NCBI GenBank assembly: GCA_009746045.1
Contig: RPFO01001842.1
Coordinates: forward strand, 1-64,000
Reading direction: 5' to 3'
DNA length: 64,000 bases
From: Mesostigma viride
Taxonomy: Eukaryota; Streptophyta; Mesostigmatophyceae; Mesostigmatales; Mesostigmataceae
Shown here: piece by piece, positions 13,484 through 22,984 of the stretch
Layout of the letters: the number at the start of each line of letters is the position of its first letter
How positions within the stretch are numbered: the stretch's first letter is position 1
Translations under genes and position numbers: made by a program
The notes under the pieces: model-generated
Seen by the model: the letters and a program-made list of their open reading frames with translations, nothing else
Database searches by the model: none
What the model was told of the DNA's origin: nothing

Positions 13484-14050
13484 CCATGAAGTTGCGCCGG
13501 CCGTCGTTATCCATGACGAACTGAATGGGTTTCGTGCAAATCAAGTTTTTTGTTTTGGTGTTCCAGTTGCGCCGGCCGGCGTTTCCAATGGTATCTTGCG
13601 CGCACTTGCAAAAGCTTGCACGCTTATCAACATTTTGTGTTGGTAAACATTTTATCACCTCTGGGATTTCCGCCTTCACTACCTGAGTTGCTTCTTTGTG
13701 GTTTTCAAATGCAACCGAGTTACGCCGGCCGTCGTTACTCATGACAAATTGTAGGGGTTTTGTGCAAATCACTTTTGTATGGTTTATGTACATGCATCCA
13801 GTTGCGCCGGCCGGCGTTTCCAATGGTATCTTGCAGTTGCGCAATCAGGCCCCATTACCAAAAGTGTGTTTGTACATCTTTTTTACACCTGAAGGATTTC
13901 TGCCTGCATATCCTGAGTTGCTTCTTAATGGTTTTTAATTGCGCCCGAGTTACGCCGGCCGTCGTTATTAATGACAAACTGTATGTGTTTCATAAAATCA
14001 CTTTTGTATGGTTTACATGTATCCAGTTGCGCCGGCCGGCGTTATTAATG
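13484..14050 (+). repeat. Three tandem ~230-bp repeats carrying GCGCCGGCC motifs
   Basis: Units begin near 13,486, 13,720 and 13,946 with GTTRCGCCGGCCGTCGTT followed by ATGACRAAYTG. Each contains, ~95 bp on, a second element GTTGCGCCGGCCGGCGTT, mostly followed by TCCAATGGTATCTTGC. The third unit ends just ahead of the transposase reading frame. The same GTTACGCCGGCCGTCGTT occurs once more at about 21,467, inside the large intron of that gene, and a variant (GTTGCGCCCCAAGGCGTT) occurs in its other intron. Either this is a repeated intron-like module or these are subterminal sites of the transposon. Confidence 0.8.
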
Positions 14051-14054
14051 ACGC

Positions 14055-16642
14055 TTGTCGTTCTTGTTTGATGCCCATCGTTTTCGTCGTGTCTTTAATG
14101 GTGATTATTTATCATTACTCATCCTCAGGGCTTTCGGTGCCGCGGGATTAAGAGGCGAAAAAAATCAGCTGCCGTCTGACCAAAGTCTGATGGCGCGATC
14201 GGGGCGGGGGGCCGTTTCCGACGGTTCGCGTCCCTTGTCCAATGACGACCGGGAGCCTGCACTTCGCGGTCTCTGGAGCGACAAGTACATCGAGAACAAG
14301 GGGTACAAAATTGCCAATGACATCTTTCCTATCATGGCGGAACGCGTGAAAGCAAACAACCACAGGACGCCAGAGATGAGCGCGGAGGTTCTGTCTTGCG
14401 CAGCTTCAAGACTAAATGCCATGGTGGCGGAGAGCAACGGCATTAAGAAGAGGAAGAACTGTGACGCGGGCTTCCTGAAAGTTGGGCGGAATCTCTTCGG
14501 GATACATCAAGAAGGCTTTTGGCGACTTGGGAACATCTGAGAAGGATCGTGGGCTTAGGTGGGCCTTGTGTGGACTTGTTACGAAGGCAATGGAGGGCGT
14601 CCCGGACAGGATTGTGGAGCGCGCGTTCGGGATTGACAGGCGCTTTGTCGCAACTGTTCGGGGTCACAGGGATGGAATGGAAGAAGGGGAGGACGACCTT
14701 TTGATGAGTGCGCCAGAGAGGAGGAGGAGGAAAGACGAGCTTCCGACGGAAGTCATTGCCCTGATACAAGCGTGCTGGAGGGATGATAACTTGACGCGGG
14801 CGTCTCCGAACATGAAGGATGTTCATTGTGAATGGACCAGAAAGGATTACAAACATACACTAGCGTTTTCGGAGGGTGCGCGCTACTATACTGTCTCCAA
14901 GTCGAAGATTTACGAAGTGTTCATTTCCCGCCATCCGGAGTTGAAGCCACCGCGGCGGATGGACAGTAGGGAGGGGGGGGGGGGAGGGAGAGGAGGGTGT
15001 GAGGGGGGGAAATCAGGTGATTTTGGAGACGGAGGCAGGGATGTCAATGCTACGCACGAATCAGAAGAGCACAGTTCATGTGGGATACACTACTTTTTGC
15101 AAGCATATGCCCGCATGCGTCAAGGGGCGGTGGAAAATGCGGAACTTGTGCGCATGCCAGCACCACACTACCATGCAGTCCATGGTTGGGGGGTTGGCCA
15201 AATTTCGTGCAACTTTTCATGCCAGATGCGAGTGCGGACCTGAATGCCACGCGTGCGATCATGGTAGCCAGCTCGACGTGGGGTCGTCCGTGCCCACATG
15301 TTCCATTTTCAAAGCCACTCACACGACAGAGTGGGTGAACAAGTTTACTTGTGAGGTGGAGGGGATGAGGGAGGGGGGAGGTTCGAGGTCGTCTGTGGGG
15401 TCGTCGCGGCCGCAGGTTCAGCCTTTTCAGGGCGAACTTGAGGATCTGCCCATGCATGGGAGGGTGCTGGACGACGAGGAAGGGGTGCCCGATCATGACC
15501 TGGGCGAGGAGTTGGGGGTTTGCTCGATCCGGCGTAAGGCTTGTGTGTTGGGCACTTGCCTGGCTCCCAAGTGTGGAATTCGGAACTTCATGTTATGCGA
15601 ACGGGAGGAGGCTTCCAACCACCTGATTTCATGGACCAGATACGAGATGCAGGATGTGCCGCCGGGTGCGGTTCTTGGGCCAGAGGTAATTTTTAGTGGA
15701 GTGGTTGCGCCCCAAGGCGTTTCTTTTGCAATGTTTCCTGAAGTTCTTGGGCCAGAGGTAATTTTTAGTGGAGTGGTTGCGCCCCAAGGCGTTTCTTTTT
15801 CAATTTTTCCTGAGGTCCTGTCTTTTTTCTTTCTACAGGTCATTGGTGGGTCGAAGTTGATGTCTTTTCTGTATGTGCACACTGCGCATATGCAGGACGA
15901 CTGTGACGAGATCGCAAAGGCTGGTGGGCAGCGATTGACGCAAGTCGACGTCAAGTCCACACCAACGGAGCTAAAGGAGGCAATTGTGGACAAGTGGCCG
16001 GACTTCATCCAGCATTGCTTCAACGCGTGGTGGCAAGCGGACGCCTCCAAGGAATGTCTCTCAAGGATGCGGGTGGGGGACCTTGTATGCCACACAGATT
16101 ACGCCGAGAACTACCAGTCTTACACCTATCACAATCTCCAAGCACAGTATTGGCATCCAGTCACATTCGTCCTTATGCCCTGGATCGTGCGCTACTTGGA
16201 TCCAGCGTCGGGAAAGGTCGTGAGAAGGGAGTTTCACTTCATCGGACAGGGCGGAATGAAAAGGGACGGGCGGGCCCTCCGTTTTGCTATCCTCAAAATC
16301 CTGGCGACACTACGGTCAGAAGGGGTAGAGGTGAAGCGCTTCATTGGGTGGTCGGACAATTGCTCCATGCAGTTCAAGTCAAGGAATGTGATCGCGGAAG
16401 TGGCCCGGCTGCTGACGGAGGATCCGCACCTGGAGTCATTTGAGTGGAATTACTTTGGGGAGCAGCACGGAAAGGGGGAGGTGGATGGAGCTGGTGGGAC
16501 TGTGAAGTGCATGTTGAGGAGGTGGCACATCAGGGAAGAGAACCAGGACAAACAGACGGCCGCCCAGTTGGTGGAGAATCTGGCGTCGGGGGCGGTGGGC
16601 GGGACCACAACGACCAGGCGTAACTTCTTCGAGTTCCCCGAG
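14055..16642 (+). pseudogene. DDE-like transposase, N-terminal and catalytic exons (broken frame)
   Basis: The reading frame passes through three overlapping ORFs (14,055-14,540; 14,482-15,243; 14,999-16,642) that join only by frame changes near 14,480 and in the G-rich run at 14,972-15,010. In order it shows an N-terminal helical region, a Cys/His-rich finger-like segment (CKHMPAC, NLCACQHH), a first acidic motif CHTDYAENY, a second GWSDNCSMQFK, and the block HGKGEVDGAGG. The set of spaced acidic motifs and the HGKG..DG.GG block is what I associate with a DDE-type transposase family of algae and invertebrates. I cannot assign the superfamily. An in-frame intron 15,686-15,838 has donor GAG|GTAATT and acceptor CTACAG|GTC. 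The exon ends at 16,642 (GAG|GTAATT), phase 0, and the downstream exon is at 21,596. Confidence 0.7.
15671..15814 (+). repeat. 72-bp tandem duplication containing the 5' splice site
   Basis: 15,671-15,742 and 15,743-15,814 are near-identical and both contain the exon end CCAGAG|GTAATT. The intron therefore has two equivalent donors 72 bp apart (24 codons, same frame), and splicing at either would keep the frame. Confidence 0.85.
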
Positions 16643-16671
16643 GTAATTAAGTGTACAGTCCTCGTTCAGGG

Positions 16672-17415
16672 TGTCAAATATCTAGCGATGTTTCTCTACT
16701 TTTGTCACGCATTATGTTATCACGCATTATATGCGGGGAAAATTGACGCCGTCAGCTAGGTGTTTATTTACACGACTTGTTGTTGGGTTTGCATCCCTAT
16801 TAATTGCACCCACAGGTCGTTGACTAGTTTAATATCATATACAATGTTTGAGTGTACTAAAATCCGAATGATGTTGCTCGGAAAACAGCAAGCGTTACCT
16901 GTCAGCACCGTTACAGGTGCCGTAATTTACATCGGCTCTCTCCGGATCAGATCAGGTCCGCAGTTTGTGGTGCCGCCCTGGAGGCGATAGGACTTTGAGC
17001 CTATCAGACCACACACACAATGTACCATGATGTGGACAATAGATTACAGGCTGCAAAGTCGTTATTATCTAGTGTTCTTTCCGTGGTTGTAGAGACGCTA
17101 AGCTGCAGTGCCGTCAGATGTAAATCAACGGTGCATAATGCATTAGCCGCCACTACTTTGTGTTCCTAGAGTTGTTTGCTTGCCTAGCCGTGTGTGGCCC
17201 CGACCCAGTGTTGGTCGTGTGACCCTGCCCAGTGTTGGCATTGTCATTTGCCCTGGCCCAGTGTTGGCTATGGTAGACTGCGCCCAGTGTTGGCCGCACC
17301 GTGTTTTCCACTCTCAGTAAACGTATTTTAATACAAGAAGTCTTTTCCATACACTTGTGCAATATCTGGGTCATAACAGGCAAAAGATCTTTCCTCCGAG
17401 CCCCGGTTTCTGACA
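16672..17415 (+). repeat. LTR 1 of TR-GAG array
   Basis: 744 bp, TG...CA ends. At 17,203-17,300 it contains four spaced copies of CCAGTGTTGG, a candidate regulatory repeat of the LTR. Confidence 0.92.
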
Positions 17416-17432
17416 TGGTATCGAGTAGCGAG
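17416..17432 (+). promoter_or_regulatory. Primer binding site (Copia-like)
   Basis: TGGTATCGAGTAGCGAG directly follows the LTR. Its first seven bases equal the TGGTATC start of initiator-Met-tRNA primer sites of Copia elements (usually TGGTATCAGAGC). The rest diverges, so the primer tRNA is uncertain. A second copy lies at 19,436. Confidence 0.6.
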
Positions 17433-17434
17433 TG

Positions 17435-17833
17435 ATGCCTATGAACCCATATTTTCCAATTCCCAACGACCGCAACCTGAGATCTGGAATTGAGCTTTTT
17501 CAATTTCCCGAAGAATCTTGCCCAGACTACCTCGCAAGAGCAAATCTGCTTTTTGCCCAAGTTGAAGACATCTTCCCGGGCGTGTTTCCTGAATCTGCCT
17601 ACTGCCGCTGGCTCCTGCGTGGCATTCGACAAGAATTTTTCAACTGTGTGTGTTTCAGCGAACTTCCAGACTTTTCAATCAGAAATCTACAGGATCTGCT
17701 CGACAACAACGCAGTATCTCTGGAGAGATTAAATCACACTTTACTTCACATTACAAATCTCCAACGCAATCAAGAACATGTCGGGAGGTGCGCCAGCTGT
17801 GGCACGAGAAGTCAAGGAGAGCAGCGTTCTTAG
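17435..17833 (+). CDS. Small ORF upstream of and overlapping gag (TR-GAG copy 1)
   Basis: A 132-codon ORF starting ATGCCTATG twenty bases after the LTR. I do not recognise the product. It has an aromatic/acidic helical region (FPEESCPDYLARANLLF, FPGVFPESAYCRWLL) of gag-like flavour and ends in a Cys/Arg-rich tail produced by the overlap. It overlaps the gag start at 17,778 by 56 bp. gag lies in the +1 frame, so a +1 frameshift or reinitiation could link them. The same ORF is at 19,455-19,853, but because the two copies are recent duplicates this is not independent evidence of selection. Confidence 0.45.
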   Translation: MPMNPYFPIPNDRNLRSGIELFQFPEESCPDYLARANLLFAQVEDIFPGVFPESAYCRWLLRGIRQEFFNCVCFSELPDFSIRNLQDLLDNNAVSLERLNHTLLHITNLQRNQEHVGRCASCGTRSQGEQRS

Positions 17834-18661
17834 TGCTCTCAAGAATCTCAACTTTGATGGGAGCGACCCCAAGAAATTCACCGGATTCCGAATCAAGGCG
17901 GAAGGGCAATTCGACGCCCTCGGATATTCAGATGTACTAGCTGGAAAGGATCCGATCGTGGTAAAGCAGCAAAAAATTGGTTACGCTGCCCTGATTGCTG
18001 GCCTCGACGGCAACGCGCTACTGCATGCCGCTACGGCCCCCAACAAGTATATGCACGAGGCGTGGACCGTCCTGGTTGACGTCTATGGACGTGACGAAAC
18101 GACATCCACCCATCAGGCCGCGACACTTGAGGAACTGCTGTCAGCTGAGCAGATTCCCATGGATTCTGTTCCTGCAAATGTCAATCTCACCGAACGATTG
18201 TACCTGCAATATAATAAATTAAGCAACAATAAACTCCATGATTCCATCCTGGTGACATCACACCGCCGCAGACTTCCTGCCCAGTATGGCCCCGTCCTGG
18301 CGGCGTACAACCTTCCCCCGACTTGACGTGGAAAGACTACAAGACCGCCGTCCTGAAAGTGGACGACCATCTGCGTGTGCACCGCGCGGCCCAAGCTGGC
18401 AGCTCAGATTCCAGTGCACCAGTGTATCATACTGCTGCCTGCCCCCACTGTGCGGGTACTATCGACGAATCAGTCTTCCTCACCAAGGGTGGGAAAGTGC
18501 TGACCTGCAAGCACTGCCACCGTACCGGTCACACTGAGGATCGCTGCTGGTCCAAGAAGGCGGAGAACAAGTCCAAGAAACCTGAGGCGCACTTCACCAT
18601 GGACGGCGAGCCACTGGCTGACGACGTGGCAGATGTTCCTGCTGGTTTTTTCATTGAGTAG
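17778..18661 (+). pseudogene. gag (copy 1), inactivated by a 1-bp deletion
   Basis: Identical to the intact gag at 19,798-20,682 except that a C6 run is C5 at about 18,314-18,318. This shifts the frame and ends the protein at codon 183 (18,326), before the zinc knuckle. The downstream part with the knuckle is still present in another frame up to 18,661. Confidence 0.92.
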
Positions 18662-18691
18662 CCGGAATACGTGACATGCAGTATGGGGGTG

Positions 18692-19435
18692 TGTCAAATA
18701 TCTAGCGATGTTTCTCTACTTTTGTCACGCATTATGTTATCACGCATTATATGCGGGGAAAATTGACGCCGTCAGCTAGGTGTTTATTTACACGACTTGT
18801 TGTTGGGTTTGCATCCCTATTAATTGCACCCACAGGTCGTTGACTAGTTTAATATCATATACAATGTTTGAGTGTACTAAAATCCGAATGATGTTGCTCG
18901 GAAAACAGCAAGCGTTACCTGTCAGCACCGTTACAGGTGCCGTAATTTACATCGGCTCTCTCCGGATCAGATCAGGTCCGCAGTTTGTGGTGCCGCCCTG
19001 GAGGCGATAGGACTTTGAGCCTATCAGACCACACACACAATGTACCATGATGTGGACAATAGATTACAGGCTGCAAAGTCGTTATTATCTAGTGTTCTTT
19101 CCGTGGTTGTAGAGACGCTAAGCTGCAGTGCCGTCAGATGTAAATCAACGGTGCATAATGCATTAGCCGCCACTACTTTGTGTTCCTAGAGTTGTTTGCT
19201 TGCCTAGCCGTGTGTGGCCCCGACCCAGTGTTGGTCGTGTGACCCTGCCCAGTGTTGGCATTGTCATTTGCCCTGGCCCAGTGTTGGCTATGGTAGACTG
19301 CGCCCAGTGTTGGCCGCACCGTGTTTTCCACTCTCAGTAAACGTATTTTAATACAAGAAGTCTTTTCCATACACTTGTGCAATATCTGGGTCATAACAGG
19401 CAAAAGATCTTTCCTCCGAGCCCCGGTTTCTGACA
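18692..19435 (+). repeat. LTR 2 of TR-GAG array
   Basis: 744 bp, same ends as LTR 1. Preceded by GCAGTATGGGGGTG, a weak polypurine-like tract. Shared by the two internal regions as 3' LTR of the first and 5' LTR of the second. Confidence 0.92.
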
Positions 19436-19454
19436 TGGTATCGAGTAGCGAGTG

Positions 19455-19853
19455 ATGCCTATGAACCCATATTTTCCAATTCCCAACGACCGCAACCTGA
19501 GATCTGGAATTGAGCTTTTTCAATTTCCCGAAGAATCTTGCCCAGACTACCTCGCAAGAGCAAATCTGCTTTTTGCCCAAGTTGAAGACATCTTCCCGGG
19601 CGTGTTTCCTGAATCTGCCTACTGCCGCTGGCTCCTGCGTGGCATTCGACAAGAATTTTTCAACTGTGTGTGTTTCAGCGAACTTCCAGACTTTTCAATC
19701 AGAAATCTACAGGATCTGCTCGACAACAACGCAGTATCTCTGGAGAGATTAAATCACACTTTACTTCACATTACAAATCTCCAACGCAATCAAGAACATG
19801 TCGGGAGGTGCGCCAGCTGTGGCACGAGAAGTCAAGGAGAGCAGCGTTCTTAG
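19455..19853 (+). CDS. Small ORF upstream of and overlapping gag (TR-GAG copy 2)
   Basis: Same 132-codon ORF as at 17,435, here ahead of the intact gag. Function unknown. If it is translated, the short spacing after the LTR suggests it is the first ORF on the element RNA, with gag reached by reinitiation or +1 frameshift. Confidence 0.45.
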   Translation: MPMNPYFPIPNDRNLRSGIELFQFPEESCPDYLARANLLFAQVEDIFPGVFPESAYCRWLLRGIRQEFFNCVCFSELPDFSIRNLQDLLDNNAVSLERLNHTLLHITNLQRNQEHVGRCASCGTRSQGEQRS

Positions 19854-20682
19854 TGCTCTCAAGAATCTCAACTTTGATGGGAGCGACCCCAAGAAATTCA
19901 CCGGATTCCGAATCAAGGCGGAAGGGCAATTCGACGCCCTCGGATATTCAGATGTACTAGCTGGAAAGGATCCGATCGTGGTAAAGCAGCAAAAAATTGG
20001 TTACGCTGCCCTGATTGCTGGCCTCGACGGCAACGCGCTACTGCATGCCGCTACGGCCCCCAACAAGTATATGCACGAGGCGTGGACCGTCCTGGTTGAC
20101 GTCTATGGACGTGACGAAACGACATCCACCCATCAGGCCGCGACACTTGAGGAACTGCTGTCAGCTGAGCAGATTCCCATGGATTCTGTTCCTGCAAATG
20201 TCAATCTCACCGAACGATTGTACCTGCAATATAATAAATTAAGCAACAATAAACTCCATGATTCCATCCTGGTGACATCACACCGCCGCAGACTTCCTGC
20301 CCAGTATGGCCCCGTCCTGGCGGCGTACAACCTTCCCCCCGACTTGACGTGGAAAGACTACAAGACCGCCGTCCTGAAAGTGGACGACCATCTGCGTGTG
20401 CACCGCGCGGCCCAAGCTGGCAGCTCAGATTCCAGTGCACCAGTGTATCATACTGCTGCCTGCCCCCACTGTGCGGGTACTATCGACGAATCAGTCTTCC
20501 TCACCAAGGGTGGGAAAGTGCTGACCTGCAAGCACTGCCACCGTACCGGTCACACTGAGGATCGCTGCTGGTCCAAGAAGGCGGAGAACAAGTCCAAGAA
20601 ACCTGAGGCGCACTTCACCATGGACGGCGAGCCACTGGCTGACGACGTGGCAGATGTTCCTGCTGGTTTTTTCATTGAGTAG
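19798..20682 (+). CDS. Copia-like Gag polyprotein with CCHC zinc knuckle (intact)
   Basis: A 294-residue ORF. Residues ~20-120 have the look of the Copia-type gag domain (UBN2-like): LNFDGSDPKKFTGFRIKAEG, then KQQKIGYAALIAGLDGNAL and the LVDVYG segment. Near the C-terminus CKHCHRTGHTEDRC is a C-x2-C-x4-H-x4-C nucleic-acid-binding knuckle, preceded by a CPHC pair. Gag would form the particle and package element RNA, while all enzymes must come from an autonomous Copia element elsewhere. It starts at the ATG inside the upstream small ORF and stops 30 bp before LTR 3. Confidence 0.88.
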   Translation: MSGGAPAVAREVKESSVLSALKNLNFDGSDPKKFTGFRIKAEGQFDALGYSDVLAGKDPIVVKQQKIGYAALIAGLDGNALLHAATAPNKYMHEAWTVLVDVYGRDETTSTHQAATLEELLSAEQIPMDSVPANVNLTERLYLQYNKLSNNKLHDSILVTSHRRRLPAQYGPVLAAYNLPPDLTWKDYKTAVLKVDDHLRVHRAAQAGSSDSSAPVYHTAACPHCAGTIDESVFLTKGGKVLTCKHCHRTGHTEDRCWSKKAENKSKKPEAHFTMDGEPLADDVADVPAGFFIE

Positions 20683-20712
20683 CCGGAATACGTGACATGC
20701 AGTATGGGGGTG

Positions 20713-21456
20713 TGTCAAATATCTAGCGATGTTTCTCTACTTTTGTCACGCATTATGTTATCACGCATTATATGCGGGGAAAATTGACGCCGTCAGCTAG
20801 GTGTTTATTTACACGACTTGTTGTTGGGTTTGCATCCCTATTAATTGCACCCACAGGTCGTTGACTAGTTTAATATCATATACAATGTTTGAGTGTACTA
20901 AAATCCGAATGATGTTGCTCGGAAAACAGCAAGCGTTACCTGTCAGCACCGTTACAGGTGCCGTAATTTACATCGGCTCTCTCCGGATCAGATCAGGTCC
21001 GCAGTTTGTGGTGCCGCCCTGGAGGCGATAGGACTTTGAGCCTATCAGACCACACACACAATGTACCATGATGTGGACAATAGATTACAGGCTGCAAAGT
21101 CGTTATTATCTAGTGTTCTTTCCGTGGTTGTAGAGACGCTAAGCTGCAGTGCCGTCAGATGTAAATCAACGGTGCATAATGCATTAGCCGCCACTACTTT
21201 GTGTTCCTAGAGTTGTTTGCTTGCCTAGCCGTGTGTGGCCCCGACCCAGTGTTGGTCGTGTGACCCTGCCCAGTGTTGGCATTGTCATTTGCCCTGGCCC
21301 AGTGTTGGCTATGGTAGACTGCGCCCAGTGTTGGCCGCACCGTGTTTTCCACTCTCAGTAAACGTATTTTAATACAAGAAGTCTTTTCCATACACTTGTG
21401 CAATATCTGGGTCATAACAGGCAAAAGATCTTTCCTCCGAGCCCCGGTTTCTGACA
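20713..21456 (+). repeat. LTR 3 of TR-GAG array
   Basis: 744 bp, same ends, followed directly by the right target copy CAGGG and then the rest of the host intron. Confidence 0.92.
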
Positions 21457-21595
21457 CAGGGAATAGTTACGCCGGCCGTCGTTTCTAGGGCGTTCTTGGA
21501 GTCCTGGCGATCAGGAGTGCTTAATAAAACACAACTAGCTCGATGGTCTCGTAACTTCAACTTTCCCTTGTGCAAATCTTGTCTTCGACGCGCAG

Positions 21596-22327
21596 GTGCT
21601 TCCTTACAGCCCAGGGCGCGGCGAAATCAAAGGAGTGAAGAAGGCGCACTGGTGGCGCATGGACAAGTCGAATGTGACGCGCTTAATGCTGCGCCAGTAT
21701 TCCTGCTATTGTGGCGGTGCGTGCGCCGAGGAAAGGTGGTGGGATTGTCGAAAGGAGTGGACCGACATGGACGGCTGGAATGTGGGAGGTGCTCGGATGA
21801 AGCTCCACAAACTGGGGGAGCCAGTGCAAAGGAACCCAAACGGACAAGGGGGGCACGCAGGGACGCGACTGAACAGACTACAGGCAGAGAGGACGATGAT
21901 GGGAAGGAGACTGAAGCTGCGAGACATTTTTGCCGTCGAGTCCTACTCTGGTGATGAGTCCCACGATCCAGATCATCCATATTGGCTAGCGGAAGTCTTG
22001 CAGGAGCCTTATCAGGTGGCCGCTACTTTCGTGAGGCGAGTGGCCGACAGAAACGGCAAGGTCGATAGGGAGTTGTTCCGTAAGGGACAATGGGTGGTGG
22101 GGGTGCGCTACTGGGACAGATTTCCGGGTATGGCGACGATGTTCAAAATGGACGCCGATGCGCAAGCTGAACAGCCAAACTTGGTCAATTGCTACCTGTG
22201 CATGGACGCGGGGTTCGAACACACCATTGTTGTCAACCCAGCTAACAATCGCCAGGCCATCTTGACCATTCCGACAGACGTCGAGAAACGGCTCACGAAC
22301 TTGGCCAAGAAGAGACCTGTTGAGTAG
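21596..22327 (+). pseudogene. DDE-like transposase, C-terminal exon
   Basis: Begins after acceptor CGCAG|GTG in phase 0 relative to the exon ending at 16,642. It encodes 243 residues to a TAG stop. The N-terminal part is basic (KGVKKAHWWRMDKSNV). The C-terminal part has DPDHPYWLAEVLQEPYQV and KGQWVVGVRYWDRFPG, a chromo/BAH-like beta-rich module that I associate with the C-terminus of this transposase family. The exon itself is open. I call the gene broken because of the upstream frame changes and the insertion in its intron. Confidence 0.65.
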
Positions 22328-22984
22328 GCCAGCTCGCCCGGGCTTGGTTGGACGAGGTGGACAGCCTTGAGAGCACGTGCTTCGTTGTGAGCACTTGCCT
22401 TTCAGCCGTGATTTGCAAACGAGTTCCTTGTCCTGAATTGTAAAGCTCGATTCATGCTCTTTTAAGGAAGTGTATAATATTATCCAGATCATGTATATAT
22501 TTAGATCTAGACCTGAGTTCAAATAACATTTCTTAGAGGGCTGAGATGCGCGAGGTCCAGCATACATGTATATATCCATGGAGACATGTTACAAACTCAA
22601 ATGTTTCATTGTACGTACCACTAGCTCGTCGACGGGGGTATCCCATGTAATGTATGATTTATGAATTAATTAATCGCTTAATTGTACAATTTAAATGGAT
22701 CATGAACTTGTCAAGTGGCCTAATTTGGTTTATTTGGTTCATCATTTATTGATGTCAATCATTCTTAATTGAATCTCGAGCAATAGCAATCATGAAGCAC
22801 ATCCTAATCATGTGATTCGCATAATGAGAATAGGCAACAAGTGCTAAGTACTTTGAGGAATGCGGGGTTGGTCAGGTTATTATAGAGCTAGAGCTACAAA
22901 CGGCACATATATTGCAAACTTTGCGCTCCAGGCATGGAATTTCAAAAGTACCAAAATTGGAGCAGTAGATGTTGGGGACGCCCC
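22328..22984. other. Unassigned AT-rich DNA
   Basis: No gene seen. It may hold the 3' end of the transposon, but I could not find a terminal repeat matching the 13.4-kb side. Confidence 0.5.

Larger units (their letters stand above)
16667..21461 (+). mobile_element. TR-GAG-type LTR retroelement, tandem array LTR-gag-LTR-gag-LTR
   Basis: Three 744-bp LTRs that look identical (16,672-17,415; 18,692-19,435; 20,713-21,456) alternate with two ~1.28-kb internal regions. Each LTR starts TGTCAAATATC and ends TTTCTGACA. The complete array is flanked by one perfect 5-bp duplication, CAGGG (16,667-16,671 and 21,457-21,461), so it is one insertion that was later expanded, most simply by unequal recombination between LTRs. 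The internal region has a Copia-like primer site and a gag gene but no protease, integrase, reverse transcriptase or RNase H, which matches the non-autonomous TR-GAG class known from plants. LTR identity implies a recent event. Confidence 0.92.
16643..21595 (+). other. Transposase intron enlarged by an LTR-retroelement array
   Basis: The donor GAG|GTAATT at 16,642/16,643 and the acceptor GACGCGCAG|GTG at 21,595/21,596 are both phase 0. Removing the 4,785-bp array and one 5-bp target copy leaves an ancestral intron of 163 bp, similar to the 153-bp intron upstream. Confidence 0.75.

Noticed and set aside
16760-16990. 76-codon ORF in each LTR
   Set aside because: It appears three times only because the LTR is repeated, has no recognisable domain, and sits where LTR regulatory sequence is expected.
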